Of a stretch of 64,000 bases of DNA, positions 36,947-48,017 are shown piece after piece (position 1 is the stretch's first letter; every line of letters begins with the position of its first letter). Source of the DNA: Ananas comosus. Lineage: Eukaryota > Streptophyta > Magnoliopsida > Poales > Bromeliaceae. The stretch lies in assembly GCF_001540865.1 (NCBI RefSeq), contig NC_033636.1:3243069-3307068 (forward strand), in the 5' to 3' direction. The translations under genes were made by a program, and so were the position numbers. Under the pieces are notes generated by a model that was given only the letters and a program-made list of their open reading frames with translations, ran no database searches and was not told the origin of the DNA.

Positions 36947-37177
36947 TGTAATATACCAAAACTCGGTAGGATATATCGGACTTTAGCCAAATTGACTGAA
37001 GTATGCGAAAGAGATAATTGGACAAAGTCAAGTTAATATTGCAACAATATTGGAAGAGTTAAAAATGAGTTCTAGAAGAGTTAGAAAGGTTTTAGCATCG
37101 ATTAGCGCGAAATAGGATCGAAAAAGATGCAAAACTGGAATTCTAGAACTTTGTCACCGATTTAACACCAGGGGCGT

Positions 37178-37350
37178 ACCGGTACTACATTGTAAACCGA
37201 GAGAAATAGCTTTCGGGTTTGCCTCTGCGAAATGTTGTAACCGATGACAAACCAATTTAGTACCGGTACCAAGTGTAATACCCGAGAAGAATGCTCTCGG
37301 GTTTGGTTCTGCGAAATTGTGTAACCGGTGACAACCCGGCTTGTATCGGT
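37178..37350 (+). promoter_or_regulatory. ACCGGT sites in 5' LTR of gypsy element 2
   Basis: Exact sites at 37178, 37262 and 37324 and near-matches ACCGAT (37240) and ATCGGT (37345), in two repeated blocks of ~85 bp that both contain 'tctgcgaaat-n-gtaacc'. They end ~80 bp before the TATA box. Confidence 0.55.
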
Positions 37351-37427
37351 ACCAAGTGCCCCAGATAGCAGGTTAAGTCTGCTGCAAATAAAAACAAATG
37401 GAGGGCCTTTTTGCTATTATAGCACCT

Positions 37428-37434
37428 TATAAAT
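37428..37434 (+). promoter_or_regulatory. LTR TATA box
   Basis: TATAAAT about 480 bp inside the LTR, ~85 bp after the last ACCGGT-like site and ~50 bp before a CT-rich leader. Confidence 0.55.
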
Positions 37435-39530
37435 TACCCCAACACTCCTCCCACCTGTTCACAACAGCAAATACCTCTATCCCTCTTATTTCTCTCTCTC
37501 TCTCTAGAGATCTCTCCAAGGAGCAAGGAAGAGAAGTAGGAGAAGGGTTTTTGGAGGAGATTTGAGACTTGTGGAGGTTTGGGTCTCTCCTACAAGGTGG
37601 ACTTTGGAGAGCTTACGGCAAAGGTAAGGTTTTCTTGTAAGATTAGGGTTAAGGCTTGGATTTTATGCCCTAGATCTTTGGTTTTGACCTTCTTATAAGA
37701 GTAGAAACCTTCTAGAGGCTATAGAACACATGAAAACCAAGATTTCTTCATGTGCTCTCATAGTGGATTTCTAGGGCTCGGTTTGTATACCCTAGAAATG
37801 GTTTGAAAGGCTTAGAAAAGGTTCTAAAAGAGTTCCTAGCGATTCAATAAGCTTGCTTTTGCTTGTTCTAGAGATCAAACCCAAAGATTGAACAAATGGC
37901 ATTATTAGGGCACCGAAATTGGGGCTTTTGCTCTAGGGTGGTTTAAAAGCAAATTTACCTTGTAGAAACCAAATTAGGAGTATTTCTAACTAGAATATGA
38001 ACTCGGTTCGATAATCCGACGAGTCTAAATAATGATTTTGGATAAAAAGCCTAATTTGGCTTTGTTTTGCCGCAGGCGAGAGAATAGATGCCCAAAATTC
38101 TAAGAATTGAACCGTAGCACCCTTGGAACCATACGAGGTGGGTGGTGCATTCCGAAAACGTTGAATTTTCTCTTATGTCTAGAGTGTCATTCTTGAGCAT
38201 ATGTTTGTATACTTTGTTCATGCATTGTGGGGTGAGTAGAATGTGTAAAATTGCATGCTTAGAGTATAAGATCCATTCGAGATATTATGAGTTATTGAAA
38301 ACATGTTAAACCCTATATTTGCATGAAAAGTGATAAAGATCTAGATGAGGTATAGAACAAAATGACATTATGACATATGGATTGTGTGGCGTTAATATAC
38401 ACAAAGAGTGTGGCATCAAAAAGTTTGAATGCTAGAGTTAGACACTTGATGAGTGTGGCATTAGTGAATGAGTACAGAAAACAAAATAGTGTATATGACA
38501 CTAGTGAAAGTTAAAGAATGCAAGTAAAGAGAGATAGTGACATTGTGACATAGTAACCTTAAAGTTAAGGGTCACATGAGCATTGGAATCTTTAAAGCTA
38601 AGGATTGATCATACTCGCCTATAATCTTGGCTTGAGGGAAGTTGCTCCCCCTCGAGCGATAAGCTCCGGAGTTGTCACCACTGGGAAGGGGAATCCCAGA
38701 AGACAGTCCCATCGAGAGGAAGCTGAGGGCCCGATATTAGGGATTTGAGTTGGTGAGTTATGGAACCCTGCGGGAGGAAGCTGAGGGCTCGACGGGTTAG
38801 CCAAGAGATTGTGTAAAGAAAAAGTAAACTTGCATTCATCCTGAGCATCTCATTGAGCATATGATTGATTATATTTTGTTCAGGCATATTAGCTGCATTT
38901 GTTAGTTGGTTACTATCCATTCTTTCTTCTATTATGCTTGATTTAGGCCTAGTGAAAAAGTCGGCAAGGTCAGCGGCCGAACCCACTGAAAACTTTGTTG
39001 TAGTTCTCACCCCCATTTTTCCACAGAGCCGGGACCGAGTGAGCCGGCCGACGATCGTGGTAAGGGCATTGCGCCATAGACAGGGACCACCCGAGTTGGT
39101 TGTATTTTGTTAGTCGCATACCCTTATATATCATCTTTTGTACTTGATTATTATAGTTGTATTAAAGATGTTTAAATGAATGATGTAAATATTTTATGTT
39201 TAATTACAAAAAGGTTATATTTGGAGATATCATGTGATGTAAAAGAGAAGAAATGATGTTAAAGAAAAGAATGTAAATGTATAAGTTGTATGCATGTATG
39301 TGATTTAAAGTTAATCATATTACTTGTATGGATAACTAGTTAATACTTTCACTTTGGCTATTGCTTGCCCTCGTGCAAGCCACTATGTATGTTTCCGCTT
39401 GTGCAAACTATCTACTCGATTTGTACTTGTGCTGAGCTTTGGACGGATAGGGGAGGTGCTGTTCGTTCAGCGTCTGTTTTACGTATCCGAACCGACCAAA
39501 TAGGCCGGGCTCGGGGCATGACAGATATAA

Positions 39531-39542
39531 TGGTATCAGAGC
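39531..39542 (+). other. Primer-binding site, tRNA-iMet type
   Basis: TGGTATCAGAGC, 7 nt after the end of the 5' LTR of gypsy element 2. Confidence 0.95.
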
Positions 39543-39854
39543 CTAAAAGTGAAAGTATAGGATGGACCTAGAGACCCTTAGGAATGGAAAAACCTTAAGG
39601 ATCTAGAAAACGTGTGTGACGTGGAACTAAGTTATAGCGAAAGTTTGTGATTGGGTTAATGTTAACATGTCTCTAATGTGGTTAGGGACTAAATTGAAGT
39701 TGATATTTGTTTTCTATTCCTCGTGTTGTGATCTGCAGCCGACGATATGATGCTTTGGTATGAAAATAAATACATTTGTTTGCTTTTGCCGGATTGGGTA
39801 AGTTCGAGTATGTTGGTTAAGTAACTAATGTGAGTTACAATGTTTCAGGAAGCA

Positions 39855-41136
39855 ATGCGTCGTGGTCGACCCCGAACGAGGTCTATGCCCGAGGAACGGA
39901 GTGCGGCTCCTGTGCAACCCGGAGTGAGCGGCGACGGGGAGCTGCAGGAGCAAATGGCCGCGCTTATTGGCTTAGTGCGGCAACAGGCGGAGTCTGTTTA
40001 GTGCCAAGGGGAGCAGATTCAAAGGCTCTAAGAGACCTTAGAGCGGCAGCAGACAGCAGCGGCTCAAGTGGGGGCCGAGCACCCTGCACCTCCTGCAGTG
40101 GTGCAGAGTGCGGCCGAGGGTGTCGCGGCTGCGGCTGTGCCAGTGACGGCGGTGCCAGCCGGATCGGGAACCTCAAATCCCGATAGTGTGGCGGCAGAGG
40201 CGAAGCGGGACCATGCGTTGGAGGCTCTCGTTTTGTTCAAGAAGTTCAACCCACCTATCTTTGAAGGGGAAAAGGTGGACCCGGCAATGGTGGAGTCATG
40301 GATTGACTCAATAGAGACGCTTTTCGCGGACATCTATGCCTTGGAGAAGGACAAAGTGCACCTCACCACTCATTACCTTGAGAAAACGGCGAATGTGTGG
40401 TGGAAGCGGGTGAAGCGGGTTCGGTCTTTTGACCTTCCGCCTATGCAATGGGAGGAGTTTAAGAGGGCGATATTCGCCAACTACTTCCCCGACACCGAAA
40501 AGCGGAAGTTGCAAGATAAATTCCGCAAGTTGAGGCAGGGTGATCTGACGGTGGGGGAGTACGAGCTGGAGTTCTCCCATATTATCGATTGCGTCCCGAA
40601 TGTTGTTTGGGATGATCGGGACCGGGCCGACTGGTTCTTGTGAGGACTTAGGCCAGGGATTTATAGGGCCATGCAACTGTTCAAGCTCACGACCTTTGCT
40701 GAGGTCTTTGATCGAGCATTGTGGGAGGAGTATGGCGATGCCCACGTGCGTGAGGAGCGCGAGTCTATGGCGGAGTTGAGAGACAAAGGAAAGAAGCGGG
40801 CGGCGGGCGGTGCCGGGGGTCGGCCAAATGCTAAGAAACGCCCTCGGTATCCCCGACAGCAATCGAAGAACTGGAGGCCTCCCCGATGCGTTATTTGCGG
40901 CGGTGATCATCGACCATCGGCTTACCAGCAGCGTAAGGGAAAGTGCTACAAGTGCGGCCAAGCGGGGTATGGCCCGGGAGTGCCAGGGTTGGGGGTCGTC
41001 TACATCGACGGCGGTGTCAGTTCCTTCCACCCCGAGACAGCTTGCGGGGTTGCCCCCAGCTATGTCGGTTGGACGCTCATTTGCATCGCGTCAGCCGAAG
41101 GCGTCACGAGCATCGAGTAGGCGGGTTTTTGCAACT
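39855..41136 (+). pseudogene. gag: Gypsy element 2 gag, decayed
   Basis: The ATG at 39855 opens an Arg/Pro-rich start (MRRGRPRTRS). A Retrotrans_gag-type core lies at about 40230-40640 (VWWKRVK, FANYFPDTEKRKL, VGEYELEF). The frame is stopped by TAG at 39999, TAA at 40029 and TGA at 40641. A CCHC knuckle begins CYKCGQAG (about 40943) but a small net deletion inside it shifts the frame, and the shifted frame ends in a TAG at 41137 just before the pol frame. Gag and pol were therefore probably one continuous polyprotein. Confidence 0.85.
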
Positions 41137-41139
41137 TAG

Positions 41140-43392
41140 ATGGAGGAGCAGCCTGTAGTTCCTGATGACGTCGTGGCAGGTATTATCTTGATTAAAGGTA
41201 CTAGAGCTAGAGCTTTCTTCGACACAGGTGCATCGCATTTATTCATAGGTGCATCATTTGCAAAAACTCATGGCATAGAGATCACACATAACGAGGATTA
41301 TTGGTGGGTGAATGCTCCAGAGCATTCGTTCCGTGTTCATGACGAGTGCTTGGCTTGTCCAGTACAGATTGGTGATTGGATTTTGCTGATAGACCTACTA
41401 GTGCTAGAGCAAATATGGGGATTCGATGTGATCTTGGGGATCAATTGACTCTCCAAGTATTATGCGGTTATAGATTGTGAAAGCAAGGTGATCACATTTC
41501 GTGAGCCTAACCAAGAGGAGTTGGTATACCGCGCATGTAAAAGCTCGCGCTTCGCGGCGACGGTATCGGCAGCGAGAGCGAGGAAAATGATTAAGAGTGA
41601 ATGTGTAGCCTACTTAGCGACAATAGTAGAAGCCCAAAAGGAGTACCTGAAACTTCGTGATATTCGGGTAGCATGCGAGTTTCTGGATGTATTTCCGGCG
41701 GAGTTACCGGGATTGCCACCGGACCGGGAGATCGAGGTCGTTATTAATTTAATTCCCGGGGCGGCGCCAATTTCGAAAGCTCCGTATAGAATGGCACCGG
41801 CGGAGCTAAAGGAGCTAAAAGCATAGTTACAAGACTTGCTCGATAAAGGCTTTGTGAGGCCGAGCGTGTCACCATGGGGAGCTCCGGTGCTATTTGTAAA
41901 GAAAAAGAATGGCACACTTCGACTCTCCGTGGATTATCGCGAGTTGAACAAAGTCACAATTAAGAACAAGTACCCATTGCCGAGGATTGGCGATTTATTC
42001 GATCAGTTGCAAGGGTCGAGGGTGTACTCAAAGATAGATCTTCAGTGAGGGTATCATCAATTGAAGATCCGGCCCAAGGATGTGCACAAAACAGCGTATC
42101 GTACGCGGTATGGCCACTACGAGTTCACGTTAATTTTGTTTGGGCTTACTAACTCCCCGGCAGCATTTATGGACTTGATGAATTGGGTTTTTCGACCGTT
42201 GTTGGATCAATGCGTCATGGTGTTCATTGACGACGTGTTGGTTTATTCATGGAGTGAGGAAGAACACGAGGAGTATTTGAGGACCGTGTTGGAAATACTC
42301 CGAAAAGAGAAGCTATATGCCAAGTTGAAGAAATGTGACTTTTGGCTTTCGGATGTCACTTTCTTAGGCCATGTGATATCGGGCGATGGAATCTCGGTGG
42401 ATCTGAAGAAAGTAGAGGCAATTAAAGATTGGCCTCGCCCGACGAGTGTGGCAGAGGACCGCAGTTTTCTTGGACTAGCGGGCTACTACCGGCAATTCGT
42501 GGAGGGGTTCGCCAAAATAACTACTCCACTAACGCGCCTTATGCATAAAGGAGTGAAGTATGTTTGGAGCGACGATTGCGACCGAAGTTTCGAGGAGTTG
42601 AAGAGAAGATTGACATCGACTTCAGTGCTTGCTTTACTGACGCCGGGGGAGAGTTTTGTTGTATACAGTGATGCTTCATATGTTGGTCTTGGATGTGTCT
42701 TGATGCAAAATGGGCGAGTTATAGCTTATGCTTCGCGCCAATTGAAGAACTATGAAAAGAACTACCCGATTCATGACCTCGGGCTAGCCGCGGTTATTTT
42801 CGCGCTAAAGTTATGGAGGCATTACTTGTATGGTGAATATTGTGAGATCTACACGGATCACAAGAGTCTTAAATACTTGTTCACCCAAAAGGAGTTGAAT
42901 ATGTGACAACGGCGATGGTTGGAGTTGTTAAAAGATTATGATGTTACTATTCTATACCATCCCGGAAAAGCAAATGTCGTGGCCGATGCATTTAGTAGAA
43001 AATCGGAGAAAAACCTGGCTTCCGTAATTACACCCCAACCGTTATCGCAAAAAAAGATACAACGGCATGGTCTAGAAGTGGTAGTTTCGGGAGTGCCGGC
43101 TACACTTGCCGCGTTTGTTGTGCAACCGACCTTGTTGGAGATGATTATAGAACTACAAACTTTCGAGGAATATCTCCAAAAGGTGCGCGGTGAAGTTGAA
43201 AGCGGTAGTGCCGATGATTTTGACATTGGGACCGACGGCGCACTTCCATTCAGAAATCGTTGGTGTGTGCATAAAAACAAGGACATCGACAGGGCAATTA
43301 TGCAAAAAACGCATCAATCTCCCTATACCATACATCCGGGCAGGAGCAAGATGTATCAAGATTTAAAAGTGCATTATTGGTGGCCAGGCATG
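41140..43392 (+). pseudogene. pol: Gypsy element 2 pol, part 1 (PR-RT-RH-IN finger)
   Basis: The protease motif DTGASHLF is near 41221, reverse transcriptase YSKIDLQ near 42025 and FIDDVLVYS near 42223-42249, RNase H SDAS near 42670, and the start of the integrase finger (TIHPGRSKMY) near 43330. All of it is in one frame with no frameshift, but stops are at 41446 (TGA), 41824 (TAG), 42046 (TGA) and 42904 (TGA). Compared with element 1 the first is at a TGG codon, the second at CAG and the last at a CGN arginine codon. The copia insertion at 43393 cuts the frame. Confidence 0.9.
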
Positions 43393-43694
43393 TGTAAGTT
43401 TTGGGGTGCCCAAGGATCTATCTAGATTGTATCTAACACCTAGAGGGGGGTGAATAGGTGTAACGGCCAAAAACCACAAATCTCAATGCGACAAAAATAA
43501 ATGCGGAAAATAAAAAGCACACCGAGATTTATGTGGGAAAACTTCAACTTGGAGTAAAAAACCCACGGGACCAACACGCGAAAAAATAATTCACTAAGAG
43601 AAAAGATTACAAGGTGATTACCGACTCCACGGACTCGACCTCTCTTAACCTCTTACGAACCTCCGCGTAATCCTCCGGGTTGTCCACACCCTCA

Positions 43695-43849
43695 CGTTCG
43701 AATCCACGAACGCCACGTTCCGAGTCCACGAAATGCCACCACTTTGAATCCACGAAGCTCCACTACTTCGAATCCACGAAGCTATCGATCCGAATCCTCG
43801 AACTCTTGACCACGTCGAATCCACGACGCCTCAGGTCGAATCCACGACG
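43695..43849 (-). repeat. Array of ~7 short hairpins with constant loop, 3' LTR
   Basis: Units read (plus strand) stem-AATCCA-stem: CGTTCG/CGAACG (43695-43712), CTTTG/CGAAG (43742-43757), CTTCG/CGAAG (43766-43781), CGTCG/CGACG (43813-43828), GGTCG/CGACG (43834-43849), plus two imperfect units near 43717 and 43788. The loop is constant while the stems change in a paired way. Confidence 0.7.
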
Positions 43850-44100
43850 CCGTTCATGAGAAGCATCATGAGTATGGTGATCCTTCGCTTAGAGTATCGT
43901 AGAAAACCAAGGAAGAGAACTCCAAGTGAAGCGTAGATCAAATCGACATATAGATCGAAAATTCCAATACCTCGATTTGACCTAAAAGAGGCTTTATGAA
44001 GAAAATAGGTTTTTGATGAAATCCAAGCCTCTAGAGTTTCTCAAACATGTATTTTCGTGATGCTTGATAATACCTACATCTTAGAGAACCCCTAATAGCT

Positions 44101-44108
44101 TATTTATA
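44101..44108 (-). promoter_or_regulatory. LTR TATA box (3' LTR)
   Basis: TATAAATA on the minus strand, ~440 bp from the LTR start and ~55 bp downstream of the last ACCGGT site. Confidence 0.6.
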
Positions 44109-44164
44109 GACTTTAAAATCAATCGGAGTAGGATTTAGAAAGTTTTCACGATTTTACACTGTGT

Positions 44165-44276
44165 ACCGGTACACTTTAAGCTGTTACTGGTTACACGATG
44201 ACGGAACGAAAAAACCTAACGAAACATGAAACCGGTTACATGTTGATGGTTGTACCGGCACATATTTTGTACCGGT
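44165..44276 (-). promoter_or_regulatory. ACCGGT array, 3' LTR of copia element
   Basis: Exact sites at 44165, 44231 and 44271 and near-matches ACTGGT (44186) and ACCGGC (44254), most within GTACCGGTAC. One ~20-bp unit found in the 5' LTR (site 51072) is absent here. Confidence 0.6.
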
Positions 44277-44545
44277 ACACTTTGCAAATTTCCACCGTTT
44301 CGGATTTTGCAAAGTTCCGATGCACTTTCTAATCGAGTAAACTTTGATATTATGATTCTAATGACTACAACTAAGTATAAATTACCATAACATGAAATAA
44401 AACTTTACCTGAGCATCGTGATTCACGTCGTGAGTTATTTTCCGATTTCTTTGAAGTCTTTGATTCTTCGATCTTCGTCGATTCGCTTTGATCCTTCAAG
44501 ACTCTGACTCACTTCACGAAACTTGCCAATACAAAATCCTTAACA

Positions 44546-44558
44546 ATCTTCCCCTTTG
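44546..44558 (-). other. Polypurine tract of copia element
   Basis: On the minus strand CAAAGGGGAAGAT directly precedes the 3' LTR start TGTTAAGG. Confidence 0.75.
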
Positions 44559-45071
44559 GCAATTTCATGACAAAACTCACAACAACTCAAAAATTACAAA
44601 AATTACATCTTAAAAAAAACGAAGTTCAAATGTTATCACCAAAATATTGAACTTCTCACGTATAGTCCAAATATGAATTACATTTACATCAAAACTCCTA
44701 AAACAAACTCTATGACTTAGACACAACTAGGAGTCTTGAAGTCTTGATTTCCTGCAAAACAAAAAATACCAAGATAATGTAGAACATTAGATTTTTATAC
44801 CTTCTCCCCCTTTGTTTGTGAAGTTCATCCTCTTCATTTTCTGCTTTGATCCTGTTCTTCTTATGATCTCCCCCTTTTTGTCAAAAATTGCCAAAAAAAA
44901 AACAAATAGAGAAAAACCACACTAAGAAGCAAAAGAGTAGTCAAGTCATAGTTACAGACCTAAAGCAAAAGTAAAAACATGCAAACGAAAGATAAGCAAG
45001 CAAAACTAAACTAACACATCGTCCTAAAAAGTAACCACAGTGAAATAAAAAGCCTAAGTCCGAGGAAGAAA

Positions 45072-46429
45072 TCACTTCGTGTCCTCGTCATCATCATCAT
45101 CATCAGCCCTAGCTCCAGATCCCCCAGCCTCAGGAGCATCACTTGATGGTGGAATGAGTGGATGTCGCGAAGTCGATCTTGTATACGTGGTGTAGGTAGG
45201 CTGAGTAGGAAATATGTCATCATGCCTACACCCGAGTTTTTCCATAATCCTCTTCATTCCCACTTCCACCTTCTTTGCAAGATCTGTCACCTTCTTCTTC
45301 AAAGAGCACACCTCATGATGAAGTGATTCTACAGTAATCACTCCCCCTGAGCTCGAAGACCCCTCGTGCTCTGCATGACGTGGAGGTGCTGAACTGGAAG
45401 CAGCTCTCGACGATCCCTTTGTTTGCTGGAAAGTCTTCAGTGTGCTGACTGATTTGGCCCAAGTCACAGCATCGATCGGTCCAAGGCCAGTATCGTACTT
45501 CTCACAAGATACATCTACTCCATTCTCTTGCAAAATCTGAGTGATCAACAATGGAAAAGGAAGTAGATCGCGTCGCACTTGAGACTGTATAACATGAACC
45601 ATCCTCTGCCACATAAGGAAAGGAATATTGATGTTCAATCCATCCGCTTGCTCCGGGTGACCAAGAAGATATAGAAGAACTAGTCGATCCTATCGAATTC
45701 TCTTGGTTCCAATAGTTGGTTGAACATTATAGCACATTACCAAGGATAAAAGATGATACTCAGGATGCAAATCCTTGGATTCCACGTAAGAATGATTCGT
45801 CCTCACACCTTCCTTATAGATTGCTCGAGTAACAGTCTCCCAGTGGGTTGAAGACTGATAAAGCCCTATCGTATAGTGAAGGCCTGTAGTATCAACATGC
45901 ATCCTTAAGTGCTCTCCAATTGTGTAAGGAGTGACTTGAATCTTCCGCTGGCGCACATATGTCTCAAACACATAAGCTCCAGTCTCCTCATCCTCTACAA
46001 GCACCATCCCGTTCATGTAGAACTCCCGAATGAGTTCCACACAGAATGGAGCACGAGCTGGAACCCGTCCAACGGGCTCAATAGGGACCCTCTGCAGCAA
46101 ACGACCAAAATTTGGAACCTCCTTGATCAGTTCAGTAAAATTGACATATCACTCAGCTAGAACTGATCGGCCCAAATATATCCTCCGTCGCTCTAATGAA
46201 ACATCTGCAGCACTTTTGGAGCGACCCTCACGCGCACGAGAACCACCTCCGCGCGAGGATTCATTAGCTATTCTTTTCCTTTATCAACTCGAGCAGTCAA
46301 TTCTTCAGTAGCTTCAGGCGAACTTGCCTGGTAATCCGGATCAGAACCCGGTGACTCGCCTGCAGTACGAGTCCTCTTGGAGGCCCCTCGACGACCTCTA
46401 CCACCGCCACGACCACGACCGTCAGCCAT
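45072..46429 (-). pseudogene. ORF2: putative plant transposon protein domain
   Basis: It starts MADGRGRGGGRGRRG (ATG at 46427-46429), a basic Gly/Arg-rich head, then an acidic/Ser linker. After a frameshift near 46260 the frame runs through ARAPFCVELIREFYMNG (about 46050), HLLSLVMCYN, a TAG near 45690, LLYLLGHPEQ, IPFLMWQRMVHV and LPFPLLITQILQENGV (about 45540), then a Ser-rich, coiled-coil and Asp-rich tail ending EDTK at 45072. The pattern matches the 'putative plant transposon protein' domain found in plant LTR elements and gene-like repeats; its function is not established. It occupies the place of pol. Besides the frameshift there are a TGA near 46150 and the TAG, so this copy is broken. 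Confidence 0.7.
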
Positions 46430-48017
46430 TAGCACCAAAATCAGCAATACAAGCGAAAACGCCATTTTTCCTACATTAAAATAAGCCATACATGAACAAA
46501 ATCTTGAAAAAATCTGTAAAAATAGCGAAAAAATATCTAATATTCTTAGAATGCATACTAACGCTATTTCAAACTCATTCATGCAAAAAAAATTTCAACA
46601 AAAATTGATATTCCAACAAAAATCCCGAAATTCCATATATAATGAGGTACAGATCGCAGATCAGTGAAAAATATAGCGTTATAACCTGATCTAAGTGTTC
46701 TAGAAGCAAGATTATATGTCCAAATACTGATTCACAGCAAAAAAATTGTATCAAAAACGAATCAAAATAGAGATCTAGCTTCAACTCGGAATATTTTCAA
46801 AAAATAGGCAAGAACGCGATGAAATGGTTAAATCTAAGCTAAATACTTACAGATCTTGGAGAAAAACGTGCAAATCTGGAGGAGAAGGGTGCTGAGGATT
46901 TTTAGAAAGAGAAAGGGAGCGATTTGATTTAGAATAGAGAGAGAAACGAACCCTGTATCCGGTTATAAAACGTGGTCTACAGTGATTTGTACCGATACAC
47001 GAGATTTTGTACCGGTACACTTCACCAGATTTCGAAAATCTAAATTTAAAAACCCTTTAAAATTAAACGAATTTCATATAAATTAAGCACTTTACTCCAA
47101 AAATCATTATAATGAAGATAAAATATTATAAAATTTCAAAATACATCGAAACAATAAAATTTTGTTATCAAAAGTAACCTCTTGTTTCAAAATCATCAAG
47201 ATGTAACGGTGTACGAAAAATGATTTTTAGAAATTTGGCAAAATTGACACCAATTTGTCACAATTCGTTCAAAATAGAAATTTAACTAATATGATACTGG
47301 GGGTGGCTCTTTGAGCATATTTTCAACTTACCACCTTATCACTCCGAAAATTCTAAAATATTTAATTTTTTTTTTTCAACCTTTTAGGTTATTCAATCTT
47401 CATGTGGTAACTTCACACACTTGCCGGACGACAGGGGTGGTAGCTCTTTCCTACATGTGGTGGTAGTTTTCACACTCCTTTTGGATGTAACTTTTTCCAC
47501 ATCTTTTAAGCATAGGAGTTTCTCCTTTTTTTTTTAATTTTTTTTAACAATTCAAACTCCCCCTAAATTAGACAACCTCACAATTGAAAATAATTTGACA
47601 AATTTTAGTCTATTAACGAATATCCATCGATCATATCCAACACACACAACCGAGATAGATTAATAACCAAGAGATCAAATTTGATTTCAAAATTTTGATG
47701 AATATATGTATTAAGAAATCATATATTAAATTATTGTCAAAATAATAAAGAGTGGAGTAAGATCGATAATTAATATGAATTTAATTCAAGATGAGTTCCG
47801 ATTAAAACACTTTGAAAAATTCTAATCTCCCTAAAATAAAGATTTTCAATCGTCTCTTTCCTCCAAGAAAAATTTTAAATTCCCAAATACTTTGCCTCAA
47901 AACGTTTTATAAACAAATAAAATTCAAAGCACCAAAAATCGTCCAAAATATGTAATGCAATGAATAAGAATATGCAACAAGCACCTATCAAAGCACTACA
48001 CAAAAAAAAAACACCAA
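46430..48017. other. AT-rich gap between gag and ORF2
   Basis: No open frame of note and no polymerase motif on either strand. On the minus strand the part near ORF2 has a TACCGGTA/TACCGATA pair (near 46991 and 47011), the same motif as the LTR arrays, which may mark a second promoter for ORF2. A CT- and T-rich stretch is at 47390-47545. Confidence 0.45.

Larger units (their letters stand above)
36947..39523 (+). repeat. 5' LTR of gypsy element 2
   Basis: TGTAATATACCAAAACTCGG to CTCGGGGCATGACA, 2,577 bp. It contains ACCGGT sites at 37178, 37262 and 37324, a TATA box at 37428-37434 and a CT-rich leader (37480-37505). Confidence 0.9.
43393..44545 (-). repeat. 3' LTR of the non-autonomous copia element
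   Basis: 1,153 bp, TGTTAAGGATTTT to CCAAAACTTACA on the minus strand. It has the hairpin array at 43695-43849, TATA box at 44101-44108 and ACCGGT sites at 44165, 44231 and 44271. Confidence 0.92.
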
